Source: DATMNI01 sp035570275
GTDB lineage: Bacteria > Acidobacteriota > Terriglobia > Bryobacterales > Bryobacteraceae
Direction of reading: 5' to 3'
NCBI GenBank assembly: GCA_035570275.1
Contig: DATMNI010000114.1
Location: 1-21,836 of the forward strand
DNA length: 21,836 bases
Below are positions 14,704 to 20,044 of this stretch, piece by piece. The notes under the pieces are model-generated. The model had not been told where the DNA came from. It did not search any database and saw nothing but the letters and a program-made list of their open reading frames with translations. The number at the start of each line of letters is the position of its first letter. The first letter of the stretch is position 1. The position numbers and the translations under genes are program-made.

Positions 14704-15789
14704 TCAAATCACCCGCAGTTCCTTGTTGGTGGGGGTGAGGATCTGGCAGCCCGTTTCCGTCACCACTACGGTGTCTTCGATCCGGATGCCGCCGAAGTCT
14801 TCCAGGTAGACGCCCGGCTCGATGGTGATCGCCATGCCAGCCTGCAAGCGGGTTTTGTCGCGTTTGCCGATGCGCGGCGGCTCGTGGATCTCCAGGCCAA
14901 GGCCGTGGCCGGTGGAGTGGATGAAGGCGCGGTCCAGGCCGTAGCCTTTGAGGACATTGCGCGCGGCGGCATCCACGCGGGCGGTGTGGGCGCCGGCACG
15001 AACGGCGTCAATGGCGGCGAGTTGGGCCTCCAGCACGGCGCGGTAGGTACGTTTTACTTTGGCCGAAGGCGCGCCCAGGAACAACATGCGGGTCATGTCA
15101 CTGCAGTAGCCGTCTTGGATGGCGCCCATGTCCACCACCACCAGTTCGCCCGATTGCAGAGGCGCCGCGGTGGGCTGGGCATGGGGGAGCGCCGACCGCA
15201 AGCCGCCGGCGACGATGGTTTCGAAGCTGGGCTTTTCGGCCCCGAGCCGGCGCATGCGGTATTCCAGCTCGGCCGCCAGGTCCTGCTCCTTCATACCGGG
15301 ACGGACGCGCGCCACGGCCTGTTCGAACGCCCGCGAGTTGGTTTCCACCGAGCGCCGGATGCGGTCGATTTCGTCGGGCGACTTTACCATGCGCAGCGCT
15401 TCGACGGCGCCTTCGATGGGTTCGAGCGAGGCTCCCATGGGCAAACGGGATTTCAAGGATTCGAAAGACCCGCACGTCATCAGCGCCGGTTCATAGCCGA
15501 TGCGTTTGAGGCGCAGCCGCTTGATGGCGGTTACGATGTCCACCACCAGTGGCCCTTTGGCGATCTTCACCTGGCAGGCGGTTTCGCGTGGGGCCTGGGT
15601 CTGGTAGCGCGGGTCGGTGAAAAGAATCGACTTGCCGGGAAGCATCAGGAGACTGCCGTTGCTGCCGGTGAAGCCCGAGAGATAGCGCAGGTTGGGGCCG
15701 AAGGATATCAGCAAAGCGTCCACTTTGCGCTCCGGGAACCCGGCGGCGAGGGTGTGGCGGCGAAGATCCTGCGCGGTGAAAGTGGCCAT
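14704..15789 (-). CDS. M24-family Xaa-Pro peptidase, cytoplasmic
   Basis: The 361-residue product is a compact PepP/PepQ-like enzyme without a signal peptide, so it acts in the cytoplasm. The creatinase N-domain (about 5-130) includes the typical NLRYLSGFTGSNG and LFTDPRY. The catalytic domain has all five metal ligands: Asp220 (VVDMG), Asp231 (YCSDMTR), His295 (GHGLGLEIHE), Glu324 (TIEPGVY) and Glu338 (GIRIED). It is the best match of the three M24 proteins here to a standard Xaa-Pro dipeptidase/aminopeptidase. ATG 15789 gives the expected MATFTAQDLRRH start, but no ribosome site is clear. It stands alone between two repeats. Confidence 0.9.
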   Translation of the reverse strand: MATFTAQDLRRHTLAAGFPERKVDALLISFGPNLRYLSGFTGSNGSLLMLPGKSILFTDPRYQTQAPRETACQVKIAKGPLVVDIVTAIKRLRLKRIGYEPALMTCGSFESLKSRLPMGASLEPIEGAVEALRMVKSPDEIDRIRRSVETNSRAFEQAVARVRPGMKEQDLAAELEYRMRRLGAEKPSFETIVAGGLRSALPHAQPTAAPLQSGELVVVDMGAIQDGYCSDMTRMLFLGAPSAKVKRTYRAVLEAQLAAIDAVRAGAHTARVDAAARNVLKGYGLDRAFIHSTGHGLGLEIHEPPRIGKRDKTRLQAGMAITIEPGVYLEDFGGIRIEDTVVVTETGCQILTPTNKELRVI

Positions 15790-15818
15790 GCGGATCAGTC
15801 TAGCAGGCGAAATCAGTC

Positions 15819-15917
15819 ATCAGCTATCAGCTATCAGCTTTCAGCTTTCAGCTAAAACCAGCGCGGCGCGAGCTCTGTTTCAAGCTGATCGCTGATCGCT
15901 GAAAGCTGACAACTGAC
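15819..15917. repeat. Inverted heptamer arrays
   Basis: Five head-to-tail heptamers (ATCAGCT three times, then TTCAGCT twice) occupy 15819-15853. After ~30 bp a roughly complementary set (GCTGATC, GCTGATC, GCTGAAA, GCTGACA) follows at about 15884-15911. The two arms can fold into a long imperfect hairpin. The element lies between the ketosynthase stop and the M24 start on the same strand and may end transcription. Confidence 0.7.
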
Positions 15918-15940
15918 GACTTGCCTTCCGGCCCCTTCGC

Positions 15941-17152
15941 CTACCTGGACGCCGCCAGCACCAGCACCGCGTTGAGTCCACCGAACGCGAAAGAGTTGGA
16001 AAGCGCATGCTCCACCTGCTTGCAGCGGGCCTGGTTGGGGATCACGTCCAGGTCGCAATCGGGGTCGGGCTCGCGGTAATTGACGGTGGGCGGGAGAACG
16101 CCGTCGCGCAGCGCGATGGCGGTGGCCAGGCACTCCAGCGCGGCGGCGGCGCCCAACGCGTGGCCGTGCATCGATTTCGTGGAACTGACGGCCAGCCGGT
16201 TGGCGTGGGCGCCGAAGACCGCGCGGATGGCCGAGGTCTCGGTCGGATCGTTGGCCGGGGTGGCGGTGCCGTGGGCGTTGATATAGCCGATCTGCTCCGC
16301 CGCCAGATGGGCATCGCGCAAGGCGGCCCGCATGGCCCGCGCGGCTCCTTCGGCCGAAGGTTGGGTGATGTGGCAGGCGTCGGCCGACATGCCGAAGCCC
16401 ACGATTTCGGCGTGAATCCGCGCCCCTCGCGCCAGGGCAACTTCCAGCGGTTCCAGCACCAGCATGGCGGCGCCTTCGCCCAGAATCATACCCCTGCGGT
16501 CCTTGGAAAACGGCCGGCACGTTTCCGGGGATACCACGCGCATGGCTTCCCATGCCTTCAGAATGCCGAAGCTGAACGGCGCCTCACTGCCGCCGGTAAT
16601 CGCCAGATCGGTGGCGCCCGAACGCACCATCCAATAAGCCTGGCCGATGGCATGTCCGGCCGAGGAACAGGCGGTGGAGATGGTGTAGCTGGGGCCGGTG
16701 ATGCCGAATTCCATGGAGATGTGGCTGGCGCCGGCATTGGCCATGGTTTTCGGGATGGTGAGCGGGTGGACGCGGTTGCGGCGGAACTTGTAGACCTCCA
16801 CGAAACCGAGATCTTCGGTGCTCTGGCCGCCTACGCAGGAACCGGTGATGATGGCCGAGGTTTCGCGAAGTTCCGGGGTCCAGACGACGCCCGCGTTCTC
16901 CACGGCTTCGCGCGCGGCGATCACCGCGAACTGGGCGAAGCGGTCCATGAAATCGGCGCGCCGGTCGTCGAAATAAGGCTGGTGACTGTAGTTCTTGACC
17001 TCGGCGCCATTCCGGAAACGAAAGTCGCTCATGTCGCAGGATTCGATGGGCGTGATGCCCGGCCGCCCCTGGCGCAGCGATTCCGCAAACTCCGTAGCGT
17101 TCCGGCCGAGGGCGCTGATGGCGCCGACTCCCGTAATGACAACCCGCCGCAT
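15941..17152 (-). CDS. Beta-ketoacyl-ACP synthase (FabF/NodE-like)
   Basis: The 403-residue protein is a condensing enzyme that extends acyl chains by decarboxylative condensation with malonyl-ACP. The triad is complete: Cys162 in STACSSAGHAIG, His294 in NAHGTATPANDPTE and His331 in STKSMHGHALGAA; the C-terminus has NSFAFGGLNAVL. The length matches FabF and NodE (~400-412). Its ATG is 3 bp after the stop of a dedicated acyl carrier protein gene, and a polysaccharide deacetylase precedes that one. A housekeeping FabF usually sits beside fabD/fabG/acpP, so this copy is more likely specialised. SMHGH differs from the usual SMTGH of FabF. NodE is a structural analogy, not a proven relation. Confidence 0.87.
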   Translation of the reverse strand: MRRVVITGVGAISALGRNATEFAESLRQGRPGITPIESCDMSDFRFRNGAEVKNYSHQPYFDDRRADFMDRFAQFAVIAAREAVENAGVVWTPELRETSAIITGSCVGGQSTEDLGFVEVYKFRRNRVHPLTIPKTMANAGASHISMEFGITGPSYTISTACSSAGHAIGQAYWMVRSGATDLAITGGSEAPFSFGILKAWEAMRVVSPETCRPFSKDRRGMILGEGAAMLVLEPLEVALARGARIHAEIVGFGMSADACHITQPSAEGAARAMRAALRDAHLAAEQIGYINAHGTATPANDPTETSAIRAVFGAHANRLAVSSTKSMHGHALGAAAALECLATAIALRDGVLPPTVNYREPDPDCDLDVIPNQARCKQVEHALSNSFAFGGLNAVLVLAASR

Positions 17153-17155
17153 GGG

Positions 17156-17422
17156 CTATTGGGTGGCCTGGGCGCTGCCGGACTTGGCGGCGATCAGTCT
17201 TTCCACGCCCTCGCACATCTGGCGGACATTGCGGACGCTCCGTACTTCTTCATCGGGGATGCTGATGTCGAACTCGTTTTCCAGAGCGAACAGGATTTCG
17301 ACGGCATCCATGGAATCGATTCCCAACTGCTGAAATTCGCTGTCAATCGTGACGGTTTCGAGGGGAATCCGCTTGGAGGCCGCGATCACCTTCAAGACCC
17401 GTTGGATCAAGTCATCGGACAT
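17156..17422 (-). CDS. Acyl carrier protein
   Basis: The 88-residue acidic helical protein has the phosphopantetheine site Ser37 in LGIDSMDAVEI, matching the DSL/DSM motif, so it can carry acyl chains as thioesters. N-terminal MSDDLIQRVLKVIAASKRIP and central FALENEFDISIPDEEV are typical ACP helices I and III. The C-terminal ~15 residues are an extra tail. The gene overlaps the 3' end of the deacetylase by 16 nt and is 3 bp before the ketosynthase, so all three are almost certainly co-translated. The size is close to NodF (~92). It is unlikely to be the sole housekeeping AcpP because it lacks the fab cluster around it. Confidence 0.88.
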   Translation of the reverse strand: MSDDLIQRVLKVIAASKRIPLETVTIDSEFQQLGIDSMDAVEILFALENEFDISIPDEEVRSVRNVRQMCEGVERLIAAKSGSAQATQ

Positions 17423-18111
17423 AGTAATCGGTTAACCGTTTCGAGTCTATACCCCTGGTCCAACAGCATGGGAACCAGGCGCCGGACGGCCTCCACCGTC
17501 ACGCCGATATCCGGCCCGACGCGAAGTTCACGCCCATCGTGAAGACAGAGGATGGCCCCGTTCGAAACCCGGGCCGCCAGGTGCTCCACAACCCCATCCG
17601 CCATCAGACTCCAATCATAGCCGATTGCGGTCCACATGACGCCAACCAATTCGAGCCGTTTCAACGCCCCGGCCAATCCAAACCAGCGCACGCCAAAGGG
17701 CGCCCGGAACCATTCGGGCCGGACGCCGGTGTGGGCTTCGATGGTTTCCTGGGCTCGGCGCAAATCCAATTCGATCGCCGAGGGGCTGCGCGTGAACAGG
17801 TAAGGGTGGGTGTGGCTATGGTTGCCGATGGCGTGCCCGGCCGAGGCGACGGCACGCGCCACCGCCGGCAGCCGCGATACGTTGGCCCCGCACTGGAAGA
17901 ACGTGGCGGGCGCATTATAGCGGGCCAGCACTTCCAGAATGTGAGGCGTAGACTCGCTGGGGCCATCGTCAAACGTCAGAGCCACGGCCGGCCGGTCCCG
18001 CGGGCCATGCCAGACGGACGGCCCAAAAACGGAAGACGCGCGCCCCCGCACGGCCCAGGCCATGAAGGCCGAGCCGGCCAGTGGAATCGCGGGATAGGCC
18101 AACGGCGTCAT
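17407..18111 (-). CDS. Polysaccharide deacetylase (NodB/CE4 family)
   Basis: The 234-residue product has a CE4 NodB domain: motif 1 TFDDGPS (Asp48 general base, Asp49 metal), motif 2 HSHTH (His98, His102 metal ligands), motif 3 RAPFG (136-140) and motif 5 CLHDG with His191. These enzymes remove N- or O-acetyl groups from chitin oligomers, peptidoglycan or exopolysaccharide. A hydrophobic N-terminus (about 5-20) could anchor it to the membrane. ATG 18111 is preferred; an open frame extends 49 codons further but overlaps the divergent promoter region. There is no ribosome site, but TACAAT (18126-18121) lies just upstream, so the message may be nearly leaderless. It is the first gene of the deacetylase-ACP-ketosynthase operon. 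Confidence 0.88.
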   Translation of the reverse strand: MTPLAYPAIPLAGSAFMAWAVRGRASSVFGPSVWHGPRDRPAVALTFDDGPSESTPHILEVLARYNAPATFFQCGANVSRLPAVARAVASAGHAIGNHSHTHPYLFTRSPSAIELDLRRAQETIEAHTGVRPEWFRAPFGVRWFGLAGALKRLELVGVMWTAIGYDWSLMADGVVEHLAARVSNGAILCLHDGRELRVGPDIGVTVEAVRRLVPMLLDQGYRLETVNRLLCPMT

Positions 18112-18186
18112 CGAAGTTTTATTGTAGTGTAGTGAGGGGCGCTGGCCAGCTACAGGATTACACAAAGGTAGAGGAGGGAAACGATC
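18112..18186. promoter_or_regulatory. Divergent promoter region of deacetylase operon and SDR gene
   Basis: On the minus strand TACAAT (18126-18121) could be a -10 box placing the start of transcription within a few bases of the deacetylase ATG. On the plus strand AGGAGG (18172-18177) lies 9 nt before the SDR ATG at 18187. The 75-bp shared spacer makes co-regulation possible. Confidence 0.45.
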
Positions 18187-18933
18187 ATGGACAGGCTCAA
18201 GGGAAAACGCGCCCTGATTACCGGCGGAACCGGCGGCATTGGCCTCGAAACCGCCCACCGTTTTTTGGCTGAAGGCGCCCGGGTCGCCATAACCGGCAAA
18301 AACCCGGCTACTCTGGAAACGGCGCGCAGAGAACTGGGGAGCGAGGTGCTGATTGTGCCATCCGATGCCAGTGACATAGCGGCTCAGACCAGAGTCGCGG
18401 AGACTCTTCGCCAGGAATTCGGGGGGCTCGACATCCTGTTCGTCAACGCCGGGGTTGCCGATCTCAAGCCCGTCGGGCAGTGGGATGAGGCCGCGTTCGA
18501 CCGTTCCTTTGGGATCAACGTGAAGGGACCGTTTTTTCTCGTTCAGGCGTTATTGCCCATCTTCGCGAATCCGGCGTCCATTGTGCTCAACACGTCCGTC
18601 AACGCGCACATCGGCATGCCGAACACGAGTGTCTACGGAGCCACCAAGGCTGCGCTCCTCTCACTTGCCCGCACGCTGTCCGGCGAGCTGATTTCGCGCG
18701 GTATCCGTGTGAACGCCGTCAGCCCCGGGCCGATCTCGACGCCGCTTTTTGGCAAGCTCGGCTTGTCCGACGCCGAACTCAAGACAGTGGCCGCTTCCAT
18801 CCAGAGCCAGGTCCCCGCCGGGCGCTTCGGACAACCCAGCGAGATTGCCCATGCGATTGTCTTCCTGGCATCTGACGAATCCGCATTCACGGTTGGCAGC
18901 GAGCTTTTGATCGACGGTGGTATGAGTCTTTGA
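18187..18933 (+). CDS. SDR-family oxidoreductase (FabG/NodG-like)
   Basis: The 248-residue protein is a classical short-chain dehydrogenase. It shows the cofactor motif GGTGGIG (13-19), NAG (87-89), Asn111, and the catalytic Ser137, Tyr150 and Lys154 (YGATK). NTSVN precedes the active loop, and the C-terminus IDGGMSL is typical of tetrameric members. Possible reactions are 3-oxoacyl-ACP reduction or alcohol/sugar oxidation; the sequence alone cannot decide. GKNPATLETA after the second beta strand has no acidic residue at the usual NAD position, which fits NADP(H). It is divergent from the deacetylase-ACP-ketosynthase operon, so reduction of the ketoacyl product is an attractive but unproven role. 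ATG 18187 has AGGAGG 9 nt upstream. Confidence 0.88.
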   Translation: MDRLKGKRALITGGTGGIGLETAHRFLAEGARVAITGKNPATLETARRELGSEVLIVPSDASDIAAQTRVAETLRQEFGGLDILFVNAGVADLKPVGQWDEAAFDRSFGINVKGPFFLVQALLPIFANPASIVLNTSVNAHIGMPNTSVYGATKAALLSLARTLSGELISRGIRVNAVSPGPISTPLFGKLGLSDAELKTVAASIQSQVPAGRFGQPSEIAHAIVFLASDESAFTVGSELLIDGGMSL

Positions 18934-18952
18934 CGATAGGAGCTTTTACTTT

Positions 18953-19091
18953 GTGGGGCAGATTGGTAATCTGCGGCGGAGTGTCAATCCGTCTGCGCGA
19001 TGCGGCAGCAAGCCGCCCACGGCTGGCCTCCGACTCCGCAAGGTGCGAGAGGCGGATTGCCAATCCGCCGCAGGTTAACAACCTGCCCCAC
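18953..19091. repeat. ~140-bp palindromic element, copy B
   Basis: It has the same end sequences and double-hairpin arms as copy A: the left arm has GCAGATTGGTAATCTGC and a degraded GGCGGA...; the right arm has GGCGGATTGCCAATCCGCC and CAGGTTAACAACCTG. In this last hairpin both sides changed together relative to copy A (AGATT/AATCT to AGGTT/AACCT), which keeps the pairing. The GC-rich centre is unlike that of copy A. It lies between the SDR stop and the outer-membrane-type gene (tail to tail). Confidence 0.75.
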
Positions 19092-19124
19092 ATATCCCTT
19101 GATTCTGTCTCCGGGAATGACGGC

Positions 19125-19685
19125 CTAGAATCCTAATCCGAAGTGCATCGCGAACGTGGCCGGATTGGTGTAAGGCCCACCGACCGGGCGGTTAAAACGC
19201 ACGGGCATGTCCGCTTCGATGAAGTAAGCCTTGAAGAAGGAGGTTTCGTTCTTGATCGGCCAGCTGTGGTTCACCAGCGGAGTAAATCCCCACGACGCAG
19301 TGTTGACGTCGAACGCCGCGCGCATTCCCACCGCGAAGTGGTGACCCACGTCCCGGATCAGGCCTGGGTGGACGGTGAGACTGGTTTGGTGCGAGCCCGT
19401 TAAGTGGATCGCTGGAACCAGCTCGAAGTCGAAAGCCATGCTCCCCTGTCCCTTCACCGTGATCCCCACCGGCATGCCCATGGAGAAGTTATCGGCGATC
19501 TGGTTCGTGGTCTGGCCTCCCGCGCGAGTCACCAGCGGGATCACAAAACCCATGTGACCACCGATGGTGTCCTGCGCCTGAGCCACTGTCGCAGTGCCGG
19601 CCATCGACAAGGCCAAAACTGCCATGGCTGTCCGGAGGGCGCGTCCTGAAACTTTTGTGTTTCGGTCTAATGTATTGATTGCCAT
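19125..19685 (-). CDS. Small outer-membrane beta-barrel-like protein of unknown function
   Basis: The 186-residue product is not recognised by name. A clear signal peptide (charged start, AMAVLALSMAGTATVAQAQ, cut near residue 38) is followed by alternating hydrophobic/polar strands rich in Gly, Phe and aromatic residues, ending in FAMHFGLGF. A terminal Phe is the usual outer-membrane-barrel assembly signal, so a small 6-8-strand barrel is likely. Repeated phrases such as MGFVIPLV, MAFDFELVP and FAVGMRAAFDV look like barrel strands. ATG 19685 is supported by AAGGAG (19698-19693), 7 nt upstream. It has a structured leader and is not in an operon. Confidence 0.75.
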   Translation of the reverse strand: MAINTLDRNTKVSGRALRTAMAVLALSMAGTATVAQAQDTIGGHMGFVIPLVTRAGGQTTNQIADNFSMGMPVGITVKGQGSMAFDFELVPAIHLTGSHQTSLTVHPGLIRDVGHHFAVGMRAAFDVNTASWGFTPLVNHSWPIKNETSFFKAYFIEADMPVRFNRPVGGPYTNPATFAMHFGLGF

Positions 19686-19713
19686 TTTCCTGCTCCTTCA
19701 ATCTGCATGATTA

Positions 19714-19795
19714 GCCGCGGAGGTAACCGCGGCGCTTCGCGAGGGCAAAGACGACGATGTTTTCATCGCTGCCTGTCCTCTTCGCGACTTAGTCG
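19714..19795 (-). promoter_or_regulatory. Structured 5' leader candidate of the outer-membrane-type gene
   Basis: Upstream of the ATG at 19685 several inverted repeats stack up: GCCGCGG/CCGCGGC (19714-19720 with 19727-19733), a nested hairpin of TCGCGA (19737-19742 with 19782-19787), GGCA/TGCC (19744-19747 with 19770-19773) and CGATG/CATCG around TTTT (19755-19768), and CGACTtAGTCG (19785-19795). The density suggests an RNA structure controlling the gene. It does not match a riboswitch consensus I know, and conservation is untested. Confidence 0.4.
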
Positions 19796-19851
19796 TTAGT
19801 TCACGAGACACAGGGGAAAACGCATCCCGATGTTTCCACGTGACCTGAATT

Positions 19852-19865
19852 AAGCCTATAGGCTT
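19852..19865. promoter_or_regulatory. Perfect 14-bp palindrome, possible operator
   Basis: AAGCCTATAGGCTT is a perfect palindrome in the non-coding stretch 19686-20044. It could be a dimeric regulator site or a short stem. No promoter elements around it are convincing. Confidence 0.3.
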
Positions 19866-19903
19866 TGCAGGGATTTTGTGAGGAGTGGAATGCTCTAAAA
19901 TGC

Positions 19904-19951
19904 GAGGGGAAAAACCCTCACTACGACTCCCATGAAGGCCCTTGCAGGGCC
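19904..19951 (-). terminator. Pair of hairpins downstream of the ADOP permease
   Basis: GGCCCT/AGGGCC with a 3-nt loop (19937-19951) and GAGGG/CCCTC with a 6-nt loop (19904-19919) follow the minus-strand permease stop at 20045. After the second, the minus strand reads GCATTTTA. This is a plausible though not classic intrinsic terminator. The remaining 19952-20044 shows only the short palindrome CCCTCGAGGG at 19955-19964. Confidence 0.35.
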
Positions 19952-20044
19952 GCTCCCTCGAGGGCTTGAGAGCTGAGGATCAGGCAGGCGGTCAGGCGAA
20001 AACGTCGGGCGCCACCGCCTGCGCCACCACCACGGATCAAAGGC

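Noticed and set aside
14506..15855. A 449-codon plus-strand frame across the third M24 peptidase
   Set aside because: It runs through a palindromic repeat and the heptamer arrays and has no recognisable domain.
15819..15917. Possible CRISPR array
   Set aside because: The units are heptamers without spacers, arranged as inverted arms, and no cas gene is present.
16007..17542. A 511-codon plus-strand frame opposite the ketosynthase and ACP genes
   Set aside because: It is the shadow of two well-supported genes.
15941..18933. A true Nod factor pathway
   Set aside because: No NodA acyltransferase or NodC chitin synthase is present, and each family is common in bacteria; only the arrangement is Nod-like.
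19714..19795. Possible cyclic-di-GMP (GEMM) riboswitch before the outer-membrane-type gene
   Set aside because: Stems are present, but the conserved GEMM core sequences are not seen on either strand.
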